Part shown: positions 51,998 through 60,718 of the stretch, in pieces | Position numbering within the stretch: position 1 is the first letter of the stretch | Layout: every line of letters starts with the position of its first letter | From: CAYRQP01 sp964426545 | GTDB taxonomy: Bacteria > Fermentibacterota > Fermentibacteria > Fermentibacterales > JCC-6 | Reading direction: 5' to 3' | Length of the DNA: 64,000 nt | Assembly: GCA_964426545.1 (NCBI GenBank) | Contig: CAYRQP010000007.1 | Span: 1 to 64,000, forward strand | Notes under the pieces: model-generated | Seen by the model: the letters and a program-made list of their open reading frames with translations, nothing else | Databases searched by the model: none | Told to the model about the DNA's origin: nothing | Translations under genes and position numbers: made by a program

Positions 51998-53216
51998 TAC
52001 CCTTCAAATAAAGACAAAGAGCCCTGAACATCCATGCCTGCGACCATCGCATATGAACTACCGGATTCTTGTGCCATCTATGCCTTTGAAAAATAAAGCC
52101 ACTCTTTACTTCATCCCACAGGAAATCTATACCCTTATTCAGAATTCTTTTCGCCGTTTCTCTACCATCCGGATAATAGTCTGTGAGTTTCAGAAAGGTG
52201 ATTGCTCCCTGCGCAAAAGAATGAGGATCCAGGGGATATTTTCTTGTTGCATAGTACTTTGCCGTTCCGTCAGGTTCGAAGAGAACATCCCGATAATAAC
52301 TCAAGCCCGATGTAATACAGTCATCCCATTTGGAAGTGCCAAGGAGCTTTGAAATGTCGGCGAGTGATTCGAGAATAAATCCTGTATGCAGATTATCGAT
52401 CCATTGCCAGTGTTCGTCTTCGCCGTAAAACCAGCTTCCGTCATCATTCTGTCTGGCAATGACATACTCTACTGCCTTCTGCGCAAGTGCAGTCCACTCT
52501 TTCCTGTTTTCTTCAGAATATTGTGCAGCATTGGCAAGTATTTTCGCCCCGAAGAGGGAAGCGTTGAAGACCCTTGTTCTGTCATCCGGTGAGTAACTGA
52601 AGCAGATTCCGGTATCATCTTCGTAACGTTTTAAAGAACGGGTAACGAATTGCGCCGAAGCCCCTGCAATAATTGAAACCGCAGGATTGGCTGAGTCTGA
52701 TAATGAATCAAGAACAAAATTAGTGCAGACAACAGTAGGGAACCATGCCGGCTGCAGAAATGCTCTGCTTTGCCAGGGAAAACTATAGCCCCAGCCCAGA
52801 GATAGGACACTGATGTTTTCTGCTATTCCTGCTACAATACCGCTGATCGGCTTTCTGTTCTTTACAAAGGCGGCAGAACCATCCGTTTTAGAAGCCATCG
52901 AGAGAAGAGAATCTCCTAATACTTCTTTCAGTTCTCCTGACTTGTCTATTTCAGGGAAATCACTGATACCGGAGAGGAAGAGAGCAAGCCCTTTCGGGTT
53001 GGTTATGTCCCGTATGCGAAGGAATGGTCTTAAATTCAGGGGACATCGTTTAACAAGCTGGATTAAAGCAAGGCGAAATAAGCGAGAGCGTCTTATGAAG
53101 GGAGAGAGCAGTTTACTGTTCAAGCCGTCGTATGGATCACTTCCACGGAAATTATCGTGAATTGCGCTTTTTAGAATAACCCCGGCTATTGTCCGGAAAC
53201 GCTTGCTGCTGTTCAC
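51978..53216 (-). CDS. Alpha/alpha-toroid protein of polysaccharide loci (VpsJ/terpenoid-cyclase-like)
   Basis: A 412-residue protein without signal peptide. Repeated helical segments with AVEYVIARQNDDGSWFYGEDEHWQWIDNLHTGFILESL and HSFAQGAITFLKL are typical of (alpha/alpha)6 glycoside hydrolase/lyase-like toroids in exopolysaccharide gene sets. GTG start four bases after the stop of the upstream oxidoreductase; overlaps the DUF354 gene by 20 bases, so the three form one operon. Role in polymer processing is inferred. Confidence 0.75.
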   Translation of the reverse strand: MNSSKRFRTIAGVILKSAIHDNFRGSDPYDGLNSKLLSPFIRRSRLFRLALIQLVKRCPLNLRPFLRIRDITNPKGLALFLSGISDFPEIDKSGELKEVLGDSLLSMASKTDGSAAFVKNRKPISGIVAGIAENISVLSLGWGYSFPWQSRAFLQPAWFPTVVCTNFVLDSLSDSANPAVSIIAGASAQFVTRSLKRYEDDTGICFSYSPDDRTRVFNASLFGAKILANAAQYSEENRKEWTALAQKAVEYVIARQNDDGSWFYGEDEHWQWIDNLHTGFILESLADISKLLGTSKWDDCITSGLSYYRDVLFEPDGTAKYYATRKYPLDPHSFAQGAITFLKLTDYYPDGRETAKRILNKGIDFLWDEVKSGFIFQRHRWHKNPVVHMRWSQAWMFRALCLYLKGNDENLV

Positions 53217-53219
53217 AGT

Positions 53220-55403
53220 TTAATCTCCAATGAACTCCTTTATATCGATAACTTCAGGATTTCCGGACTCTAAACTTTTCAAGGTTATGAAAGTTGCCAG
53301 AGTTGTCGAAATCAGCGACTCCGGTGAAATGGGACAATTACCGGAGGAAAGAGCTGAAATGAACGCTGACATTTCTTCCGCATGTCCCTTACCGGAGAAC
53401 TTGCCTGTCCGTTTACGATTCCCATAGAATTCCAGACGGTTGAAATTATCGATTACCCCTGAATTACCTGCTCCCAGAACTTCGAAACGTTCTTTCGGCA
53501 TGCTTTTGGAGCCTTCTGAAAAATAACTGACGGATCCGATCGAACCATCGCTGAAACGCAATGTAATGATAACATTGTCCTCGTTCACGAGGGAACTGTC
53601 ATCTGAAGAAATGCATTTCGCAAAAACCTCGACCGGAAGTGCTTCACAGAAAAACTGCATCAGGTCGATGAAATGACAGACTTCACCGATTATCCTGCCG
53701 CCGCCTTCTTCAGAGCCCTGTATCCAGTGTTCTTTAGGTATATGTCCGGCGTTGACGCGGTACATCATACAGAGGGGAGCGGTCTTTACACCCATATATT
53801 TTTTTAACTTGACGGCAGCTTTCGAAAATCTTCGGTTGAAACCAACCTGAAGCAGAGGAGGTTTGTCAGCGGTTTTAAGAATAGAAGCTATCTCAGTCAG
53901 CTGTTCTGTCGTAAGACAAAGCGGCTTTTCAACAAATACAGCCTTTCCGGCTTTTAAACACTCGATAACTGCCGGTGCATGCATATCATGTCTTGTGGAA
54001 ACAACTATTGCATCTGTTTCTTTATCCGAAACAAGTTCGTCCAGTGTGGCAACAGCCCTGCAGGCATCCTGCTTTCTAGCGGTAGCTGCAGCAGTCAACC
54101 CGGATTGAGTGCAGATTGCGGAAAAGTAAGTTTTCTTGTTCTGTTTGAGAGGCGGGATGAGAAATGTCTGTGCGAAAGAACCCGCTCCAAAAAAACCTAT
54201 TCCAATGCGTTCCTTCTTGATAGGAGACACTGTTGTTATGTCAACGGTCCGGATTCTCTCTATGGAATTCGGATAGGAAAGCAGCATACCGCAGTAATAC
54301 TCTGCTCCGTTTCCTATCAATTCATAGAGTTCCGGAGCTTTATCGAATTCTCTTCTGTGGGTAATGAGTTTTAACGGGTCGACACCGCCTGATGCCATCA
54401 GATCGAGGATGGCTTCAAGGTTTCTTCCCTCAGTCCACCTTACATAAGCAGCCGGATAGTCATATCCGCCTTCCTCATAGAGCGGGTCATACCGGCCCGG
54501 ACCATATGAGCACGAAACGGTAAAGGATATTTCCTTTCTGTAATACGGTTCTCTCGGAATATCCATGCCGACAGCACCGACGACAACGACACGTCCTTTC
54601 TTCCTGGTAATTCTACCTGCAAGTTCGATTGGCTGGTTACTTGAAGTTCCCGCACAGACAATAACCAGATCGGCACCCCGTCCTCTTGTAAAATCAGAAA
54701 CACCGGCTTCAACACTATCACTGTCGGTTACAAAGGCAATGCCTGCACTTCCTGCCTTTAGAGCCAGGGCAGATGCTTCCCCTGAAATATCCACACCTGC
54801 TACTCTGCATCCATTCGACTTCAGTATCTGGCAGGCAAGTTGTCCAATTATCCCCAGACCTATTACTACAGCAGTTTCTCCTACTGTGGGAGCCGCTATT
54901 CTTATTCCCTGAAGTGCTATTGCTCCAAGGGTTGCAAAGGAAGCCGTATCAGGGCTTACCCCGGATGGAATCTTAACAGTGAGATTTACCGGAATTACTG
55001 TCTGGTCCGCATGATTCGCATATCCGCCGCCCGCACATGCCACTTGATCACCAATTTCAAAACCGGTGACATCATTACCGATCTCTATTATTTCTCCAGC
55101 TGTACTGTATCCAAGGGGCTGAGCACCCTCCAGTTTAGAACGGACTTTTCTTATTGTATTCTGAAGGCCGAGAGATTTTACCATCTGAATAGCCTGCATT
55201 GCCTGTTCAGGTTTTGCTTTTGCTTTACCAATCAGCGATTTTTTGCCCGTTATTATTTTTCCGCCTTCGGTACCGGGGCTAATGGCTGAGTATAAAGTTC
55301 TTACCCGAACACATTTAGCAGGGAGGTTTGGGTCGGGGGCTGTAATTATTTCAACAGAACCGTCACTTAATCTCTGTCCTAATATTTTCACTCGTTTCTC
55401 CAT
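53220..55403 (-). CDS. Bi-domain oxidoreductase (zinc-type alcohol dehydrogenase + Gfo/Idh/MocA)
   Basis: A 727-residue natural fusion. Residues 1-350 are a medium-chain dehydrogenase (SAISPGTEGG, GYSTAGEIIEIGNDVTGFEIGDQVACAGGGYANHAD, AVVIGLGIIGQLACQILK); residues 390-720 are a Gfo/Idh/MocA oxidoreductase (IGIGFFGAGSFAQTFLIPPL, VFVEKPLCLT with the EKP motif, GGGRIIGEVCHFIDLMQFF). This fusion is a known family restricted to polysaccharide loci and probably makes or modifies a UDP-uronic or amino sugar. GTG 55391 after GGAG is an alternative start. Confidence 0.92.
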   Translation of the reverse strand: MEKRVKILGQRLSDGSVEIITAPDPNLPAKCVRVRTLYSAISPGTEGGKIITGKKSLIGKAKAKPEQAMQAIQMVKSLGLQNTIRKVRSKLEGAQPLGYSTAGEIIEIGNDVTGFEIGDQVACAGGGYANHADQTVIPVNLTVKIPSGVSPDTASFATLGAIALQGIRIAAPTVGETAVVIGLGIIGQLACQILKSNGCRVAGVDISGEASALALKAGSAGIAFVTDSDSVEAGVSDFTRGRGADLVIVCAGTSSNQPIELAGRITRKKGRVVVVGAVGMDIPREPYYRKEISFTVSCSYGPGRYDPLYEEGGYDYPAAYVRWTEGRNLEAILDLMASGGVDPLKLITHRREFDKAPELYELIGNGAEYYCGMLLSYPNSIERIRTVDITTVSPIKKERIGIGFFGAGSFAQTFLIPPLKQNKKTYFSAICTQSGLTAAATARKQDACRAVATLDELVSDKETDAIVVSTRHDMHAPAVIECLKAGKAVFVEKPLCLTTEQLTEIASILKTADKPPLLQVGFNRRFSKAAVKLKKYMGVKTAPLCMMYRVNAGHIPKEHWIQGSEEGGGRIIGEVCHFIDLMQFFCEALPVEVFAKCISSDDSSLVNEDNVIITLRFSDGSIGSVSYFSEGSKSMPKERFEVLGAGNSGVIDNFNRLEFYGNRKRTGKFSGKGHAEEMSAFISALSSGNCPISPESLISTTLATFITLKSLESGNPEVIDIKEFIGD

Positions 55404-55516
55404 TCAATCTCAATTAGCAATCTTTTAGTATATTTGAAAACTTTAACGAATATACTAAATGTGTCTGGCAATACTTATAGAAAATTAGACTCGTACGAAA
55501 CAAGCCACGGAGTAGA

Positions 55517-57289
55517 ATGACATCTGATCAAATAGTTGTTACAACTGTACTGGGACTGACTATCATAGCGCTTTATACCCACAGAGTATCAGCTCCGGTT
55601 GTATTTATGACTGCGGCAGTCATTCTCGCGTCATTCGGAATCTTGTCTCCAACAGAAGCAATAGCCGGATTTGCCAATGAAGCTATAGCAGTAATGCTCA
55701 TGCTGATTCTGCTAAGTGGAATTATTAGAAAAACAGGAGTTCTCGAATGGCTGTTTTACAAAAAGATACCTCTTTCCACCGGGTACAGGGGATTCCTTGC
55801 TCAGATGATACCGTTCACTGCCGGAACATCAGCTTTCATGAATAACACCCCCATCGTTGCAATGCTTATTCCTTTCGTCCGAGACTGGGGGAAGAAACAT
55901 GATATTCCTGTTTCAAAACTATTGCTGCCGCTCTCCTGGGCTGCCATTCTTGGTGGAATGATAACTCTAATTGGAACTTCCACAAACCTGATTGTAAACG
56001 GGATGATTGTAGGTACCGGTGGTGAAAGTCTGGCAATTCTGGATTTTGCCCCCGTAGGAATGATTATTCTTGTTGCAGGCATAACATACATTTTTCTCAT
56101 TGGATACAAACTGCTTCCGGACAGACAGGACCCGGCCGAAAATGTTGCCGTACATCCGCGGGAATACATGGCGAATGTAGTAATCGAACCGAACTCACCC
56201 CTCGTCGGCAAGACAATAGAACAGGCACACCTTAGAAATCTCAAAGGGCTTTTTCTTGCGGAGATAATCCGGGAGGGAAGGACAATCGCGCCTGTAAAAC
56301 CGGAAGATAGACTATCTGTAGGTGATAAACTCGTTCTTGTCGGTGCGACAGCAGGTATTGCTGAACTGATAGGAAAATTCAGGGGTTTGAAACCGACAGG
56401 CGGATTCGAACTTCCCGGAGAAGAGAAAATAAAAGTCATCGAGGCAGTTGTTTCCAGTCGGTCGTCACTTATTGGTACAATAGTAAAGAAAACGGGCTTT
56501 AGGGGAAACTTCGATGCCGCTATCCTAGCAGTTCACAGAAAGGGAGAAAAACTCAAAGGTAAGATTGGCAGTATCAAGCTGCACCCGGGCGATCTTCTGC
56601 TTCTTGTGACCGGGAGTGAATTCGGCAGAAGGGCAAATGAATCAGATGACCTTCATGTCATTTCGCTTGTAAAGGAACTTCACAATATAGATTTTCGCAA
56701 ATCTGTTCTTATTGTAGGTACCAGTCTAATTTGTATTCTTCTGTCTGTATTTTCTCTTGTCCCACTATTTGTATCTCTCATTACCCTTCTGGCATTATTT
56801 ATGATGCTTCGCATTACATCGCTTTCTGAGTTGAAAAGAAGCCTGAATATGAATCTTCTGATCACTGCAGCATTTGCATTAGCCGTAGGAAGCGCGGTTG
56901 AAAATACGGGACTCGGGGCATTAATGTCGCATTCTGTTGTATCTGCCTTTAAACCGCTTGGAGTACTTGGGCTTCTTGCCGCTGTATATATTATCACAAA
57001 TATTCTGGCAGAATTCATTACAACTACAGCAGCTGCATGCATAGTTCTCCCTTTTGCAGCTTCGGTTGCAGCTGCCCAAACAGGCGTTCCGGCAACACCT
57101 TTCTACCTTGCCGTTGCCTACGGAGCAGCCGCCAACTTCATCACCCCTGTAGGATATCACACCAACCTGATGATATTTGGTCCCGGCGGATATCGTTTCT
57201 CTGACTATCTCAAGGCAGGATTCCCGCTTAAGATGATCTGTGCTGTTGCGGCAATCTGCGGATTGGGACTGGTTTATGGGTTGTTCTAA
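55517..57289 (+). CDS. SLC13-family permease with two RCK_C domains
   Basis: A 590-residue membrane protein. Helical halves (1-200 and 395-590) carry the divalent-anion symporter motifs, including NNTPIVAMLIPF and TTTAAACIVLPFA, with SSTNLI-like GTSTNLIVNG. The centre (about 205-380) holds two TrkA-C/RCK_C ligand-binding domains (VVIEPNSPLVGKTIEQAHLRNLKG and VVSSRSSLIGTIVKKTGFRG). Such proteins import sulfate, tungstate or dicarboxylates; sulfate would suit the sulfotransferase nearby but is not shown. ATG follows GGAG. Confidence 0.9.
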   Translation: MTSDQIVVTTVLGLTIIALYTHRVSAPVVFMTAAVILASFGILSPTEAIAGFANEAIAVMLMLILLSGIIRKTGVLEWLFYKKIPLSTGYRGFLAQMIPFTAGTSAFMNNTPIVAMLIPFVRDWGKKHDIPVSKLLLPLSWAAILGGMITLIGTSTNLIVNGMIVGTGGESLAILDFAPVGMIILVAGITYIFLIGYKLLPDRQDPAENVAVHPREYMANVVIEPNSPLVGKTIEQAHLRNLKGLFLAEIIREGRTIAPVKPEDRLSVGDKLVLVGATAGIAELIGKFRGLKPTGGFELPGEEKIKVIEAVVSSRSSLIGTIVKKTGFRGNFDAAILAVHRKGEKLKGKIGSIKLHPGDLLLLVTGSEFGRRANESDDLHVISLVKELHNIDFRKSVLIVGTSLICILLSVFSLVPLFVSLITLLALFMMLRITSLSELKRSLNMNLLITAAFALAVGSAVENTGLGALMSHSVVSAFKPLGVLGLLAAVYIITNILAEFITTTAAACIVLPFAASVAAAQTGVPATPFYLAVAYGAAANFITPVGYHTNLMIFGPGGYRFSDYLKAGFPLKMICAVAAICGLGLVYGLF

Positions 57290-57291
57290 AA

Positions 57292-57342
57292 GGGGACATT
57301 CCTCTGCAGAAGAAGTTCCTGTCTTCAAAGAGGAGTGTCCCC
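57292..57342. repeat. GGGGACATTCCTCT palindromic repeat / terminator
   Basis: Inverted repeat GGGGACATTCCTCT (57292-57305) with AGAGGAGTGTCCCC (57329-57342; one mismatch), three bases after the permease stop. Same GGGGACA ends as the elements beside the two tRNA genes; may end permease transcription. Confidence 0.7.
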
Positions 57343-57377
57343 CATAAGCACCTACCTAAATATCCCCAATAGTACGG

Positions 57378-57406
57378 TTGACAAGCATATATAATGTGTC
57401 TATGTA
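57378..57406 (+). promoter_or_regulatory. Possible promoter of the exported-protein operon
   Basis: A perfect -35 TTGACA (57378-57383) is followed after 17 bases by TATGTA (57401-57406), a poor -10 but extended by AT. It precedes the lamin-tail gene by about 40 bases and follows the repeat element, so it is well placed. Confidence 0.45.
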
Positions 57407-57448
57407 ATAAGTAAGTGTGCTATTGTGATGTACCATGTCGGAGGAAAA

Positions 57449-58042
57449 ATGTTTCATACAGTGTTGCTCATAGCCTTTTCTCTTTCACTGCCGCAGACAG
57501 GAGTTCTTTCGGGAGATGAAATTGTCTTCAATGAATTCATGCCTGACCCTGTTGCCAGCACAACCGAATCTGACGGAGAGTGGATTGAACTGTATAACCG
57601 TTCGGACAGCTATGTGAACCTTGGCGGATGGGAAATAGAGAACGAGGACGGTGAACGGATAGTCCTTCAAACATACTTACTGCCCCCCGGCGGGTATTAT
57701 GTCATAGGAGCCTGCAGCGATATACAAAAAAACGGCGGCTATGAACCCGATTGTATCTGGTCGAATTTCAGCATAGATAACAGCGGAGAGTTTTCCCTTT
57801 ACGACAACTCAAAGACTTTAGTTGATGAAGTAACCTACACTGAAGGTGAATGGTCTATTACTTCAGGATGTTCCTGTGAACGGATCAATCCGGGCTGGGT
57901 ATCTTCACTTCCTTCAACATGGGACTTCTGTACATCCGTTTACGGCAATGGAGACCTTGGGTCCCCCGGAGAGATAAACAGCGTATACGAGAACTCATTT
58001 GCTCAGAACAGCTGGGCATTCATCAAGGCTTTTGTGAACTAG
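57449..58042 (+). CDS. Exported lamin-tail-domain protein
   Basis: A 197-residue secreted protein; ATG 57449 after GGAGG gives the signal peptide MFHTVLLIAFSLSLPQTGVLSG. The mature protein is a lamin-tail (LTD) beta-sandwich: IVFNEFMPDPV, DGEWIELYNRSDSYVNLGGWEIEN, LLPPGGYYVIGA and CERINPG. LTD domains occur in bacterial exported nucleases and surface proteins. First of three genes (LTD, MBL-fold, PorV-like). Confidence 0.82.
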   Translation: MFHTVLLIAFSLSLPQTGVLSGDEIVFNEFMPDPVASTTESDGEWIELYNRSDSYVNLGGWEIENEDGERIVLQTYLLPPGGYYVIGACSDIQKNGGYEPDCIWSNFSIDNSGEFSLYDNSKTLVDEVTYTEGEWSITSGCSCERINPGWVSSLPSTWDFCTSVYGNGDLGSPGEINSVYENSFAQNSWAFIKAFVN

Positions 58043-58057
58043 AAAGGTTGCTTTCCC

Positions 58058-59239
58058 ATGAAAACATCTCTCATTCTGCTGCTTTCTCTGTTTGCATTAT
58101 TGTCTGCAACCGAGCCGCTGGTAGTATTCTTCATAGATCCCACATCGACCCCGCAGGGATTTTCCGGTGATGCAATTCTGGTGTGTACTCCAGCCGGACG
58201 AAATTATCTCATTGACGGGGGCATGCTGTGGAACGACTTCAGCGATCAAGGCTGGGACTGCGGCACCGAGACAATCCTACCTCTACTTGACAGTCTGGAT
58301 ATCACATATCTCGACGGTATTGTTGGAACCCATCCGCATGCCGACCATATAGGTGGATTGATAGCGGTACTCAATAATATGCCTGTAACGACAGCTTATG
58401 ATTCCGAATGGCCCTATGGCGGCACATGGACCTATGAAGAATTTCTCGATGCAATCTACAGAAATGGATCCAACTCTGTTACGCCGCGAAGAGGAGATAT
58501 CCTCAACTGGGGGTCGGAATTAACTGTTGAAGTTATCCATCCGGTTGATCCGCTTGCACAGCCGAACGAAAATAACGCTTCAATTACGATTAGATTGACC
58601 TATGGAGAAATTTCTTTTCTTTTCACCGGTGACCTTGAAACAAGCGGCGGCGAAGATATCATTCTCGCTGCTCTTGCAAGCGGAGATATCGAGAATATTT
58701 CTGCAGATGTTCTTAAAGTCGGGCACCACGGTTCTTATACTTCAACATGCAACAGTTGGCTTGCTGCAGTAGATCCATCCATCGCTGCGATTTGTGTGGG
58801 ACGGGGAAATGAGTATGGACACCCCCATGGAGAAGTCATAAACAGACTCAATATGTGGGATATAGACATTTACAGGACAGACGAAGACGGAACATTCTAT
58901 ATTTCCACAGACGGAGAAGATCTCTATTATGATTCGATGCCGCCCGAGACCGGCGGCACAGAGCCGGATCCCCCAGCCGGATTTTCAGTATATCCCAGTC
59001 CCGCCACTGACGATGTTACATTTGCATGGGATGCAACCGATGGGGTAACAGCAGCTATTGTCATCTATAATTTGAATGGTGAGAAGGTCAAAGAAATAAC
59101 GAATATATCATCAGGCATCTGGACATGGACAGATATGCGTCTGGACAACAACAGTATTCTGTCTTCCGGACTCTATGCAGCAGTTTTCACGACGAGCGGG
59201 GGTGAAACATGGGTAGAATACTTTGCAGTCTCACGCTGA
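58058..59239 (+). CDS. Exported metallo-beta-lactamase-fold (ComEC-like) hydrolase with sorting domain
   Basis: A 393-residue protein: signal peptide, then an MBL domain with THPHADHIGG (H92, H94, D96, H97), LFTGDLETSGG and LKVGHHGSYTST, closest to the ComEC C-terminal domain, then from about 310 a Por/FlgD-like sorting domain (AAIVIYNLNGEKVKEITN...LSSGLYAAVF). It has no membrane part, so it is a secreted metallo-hydrolase, possibly a nuclease or phosphodiesterase. Its 3' end overlaps the next gene by 31 bases. Confidence 0.85.
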   Translation: MKTSLILLLSLFALLSATEPLVVFFIDPTSTPQGFSGDAILVCTPAGRNYLIDGGMLWNDFSDQGWDCGTETILPLLDSLDITYLDGIVGTHPHADHIGGLIAVLNNMPVTTAYDSEWPYGGTWTYEEFLDAIYRNGSNSVTPRRGDILNWGSELTVEVIHPVDPLAQPNENNASITIRLTYGEISFLFTGDLETSGGEDIILAALASGDIENISADVLKVGHHGSYTSTCNSWLAAVDPSIAAICVGRGNEYGHPHGEVINRLNMWDIDIYRTDEDGTFYISTDGEDLYYDSMPPETGGTEPDPPAGFSVYPSPATDDVTFAWDATDGVTAAIVIYNLNGEKVKEITNISSGIWTWTDMRLDNNSILSSGLYAAVFTTSGGETWVEYFAVSR

Positions 59240-60093
59240 TACCGATGTTTCTATCGCTTCCCGCCTATGCCGGCACCGGAGCAGCTGGTCTTCTGATGCT
59301 CTGTTCTCCGGGCTTTCCCGAACAGATGATGCTCGGTCCGGCAGGCATGTCTCTTGCAGCGGGACCAACTGCATTGACTTCGAACCCGGCTCTTCTGATA
59401 TCCGGTTTTTCAGCAGCGGGTGGCAGATGGAATCTCTCTACAACATCAGTTTCCTTTTCAGGTGCCTTCTCTTCAGGTAACCTGATATGTGCCGGCGGGC
59501 TGAGATATCTGGGTAAAACCGGATTGATTAGAAGGAATGCAAGCGGAGAAGCAATAGGAGAATATTCATTTTCTTCGGGTTTCGCAGGCGGTGGAGTTGC
59601 ATTTCCCATTACTGATTATCTATCCGGCGGAATTTCAGGCGGAGCAGTATGGGAATCTATTGCCGAAGAAGGCGGGACCGGCTTTGCAGCCAATGCAGGC
59701 CTGGCAATGAAATTATTTGATAATATTGATTTTGGACTGACTGTTAACGGATTTGGGCAGGCTCCTTCATGGGAAGGCATTCACAATGACATGCCGGTTG
59801 AAATCTCAGGCGGAATAGGCATTCCATTCGCACAGGTGTGTTACGGTTTTGCAGGGGTAAGACAGGGATTCAGCACAGCAGATCTGTACGGCACCGGATT
59901 GATGTTTACGGTGTCAGGTGTATCCTGTTCGGGCGGGTATCAATACTCTACTCAGGACGGTCAATCGGGCATATTCGGTGGATTGAACTATTCGACGAAA
60001 TCAGTCGGAGAAGAATATTCCATATCCATAGGTTTTGCTCAGAGTGATGAGTTCTCCTGGCCGGTTTTGGCCGGGCTGACGGTCAGCTTCTAA
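59209..60093 (+). CDS. PorV/UPF0164-like outer-membrane barrel
   Basis: A 294-residue exported barrel starting inside the preceding gene. The mature start FPEQMMLGPAGMSLAAGPTALTSNPALL is the PorV/PorQ-like hallmark (small-residue helix, then NPA), followed by Gly-rich amphipathic strands and a terminal Phe. In Bacteroidota PorV carries type IX substrates with sorting domains; here it directly follows a gene that encodes one, which is suggestive of the same role. Confidence 0.78.
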   Translation: MGRILCSLTLIPMFLSLPAYAGTGAAGLLMLCSPGFPEQMMLGPAGMSLAAGPTALTSNPALLISGFSAAGGRWNLSTTSVSFSGAFSSGNLICAGGLRYLGKTGLIRRNASGEAIGEYSFSSGFAGGGVAFPITDYLSGGISGGAVWESIAEEGGTGFAANAGLAMKLFDNIDFGLTVNGFGQAPSWEGIHNDMPVEISGGIGIPFAQVCYGFAGVRQGFSTADLYGTGLMFTVSGVSCSGGYQYSTQDGQSGIFGGLNYSTKSVGEEYSISIGFAQSDEFSWPVLAGLTVSF

Positions 60094-60197
60094 CAAGGGG
60101 GACGGAGGAGCATGCCAACTCCTCAACAAGGGGGACGGAGGAGCATGCCAACTCCTCAACAAGGGGGACGGAGGAGCATGCCAACTCCTCCGTCCCC
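60092..60197. repeat. Three perfect tandem 33-base repeats
   Basis: Three identical units (60092-60124, 60125-60157, 60158-60190), each beginning AACAAGGGGGACGGAGGAG and ending CTCCTC, followed by a single closing CGTCCCC (60191-60197). Unit three plus the closing part forms the hairpin GGGGACGGAGGAG/CTCCTCCGTCCCC. It looks like a palindromic repeat whose left part was duplicated in tandem. The first unit begins inside the stop codon of the barrel gene (TAA). Confidence 0.9.
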
Positions 60198-60198
60198 A

Positions 60199-60675
60199 TT
60201 AGAACTTTGTTGCTGAGGAATAATCATCCATATCATACTTGATGAGTATATCGGGCATGGGTAGTTTATCCAACTTCACCCCGGAATTTTCGAAAAATTC
60301 TTCGGCAAGAGAGTGCCCTGTATAGTCTGAAAAAATAACCACGCGGACTATTCCTGCCGCAAGCAGCGCTTTTGAACAGGTGGTACACGGCATATTCGTG
60401 ATGTAGGCGGTAGAACCGTCAATAGAGACACCGTGCCGCGCTGCCTGGGCTATGGCATTCATTTCCGCATGATTCGTGCGTACGCAGTGTTCCTCGACTA
60501 TCAGGCATCCGATGTCTTCACAGTGTTCGAGTCCGGGAAGTGAGCCGTTATAACCGGTTGAAAGTACATATTTGTCCTTGACCAGAACACAGCCGCAGTG
60601 CATTCTGGGGCAGGTTGCCCGTTCAGATGCAAGCATGGCAAGTTTTAGAAAGTACTTATCCCACGGAGGTCTCAA
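60199..60675 (-). CDS. dCMP/cytidine deaminase family protein (ComEB-like)
   Basis: A 158-residue zinc deaminase: HAE (69-71) and PCTTC (96-100) provide the zinc ligands and the proton-shuttling Glu, with CGCVLVKDKYVLSTGYNGS before and extra His/Cys (HCEDIGCLIVEEHC) of the dCMP deaminase type. Makes dUMP from dCMP for thymidylate synthesis. TTG start after GAGGA, 43 bases downstream of the barrel gene. Confidence 0.92.
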   Translation of the reverse strand: MRPPWDKYFLKLAMLASERATCPRMHCGCVLVKDKYVLSTGYNGSLPGLEHCEDIGCLIVEEHCVRTNHAEMNAIAQAARHGVSIDGSTAYITNMPCTTCSKALLAAGIVRVVIFSDYTGHSLAEEFFENSGVKLDKLPMPDILIKYDMDDYSSATKF

Positions 60676-60718
60676 TTTATCCTCATTCCGTAATTTGTTT
60701 CATCGAATATGATTAAAT

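Noticed and set aside
30439..55403. Horizontally acquired island bounded by integrase or att sites
   Set aside because: No integrase, transposase or direct repeats at the borders were seen; only gene content suggests that polysaccharide loci vary between strains.
55801..56439. Long minus-strand open frame (212 codons)
   Set aside because: It lies wholly inside the SLC13 permease gene, has no recognisable domain or ribosome site and has the biased composition of an antisense shadow.
60092..60197. CRISPR-like array
   Set aside because: The three repeats are directly adjacent with no spacers, and no cas genes are present; they are a tandem duplication of a palindrome arm.
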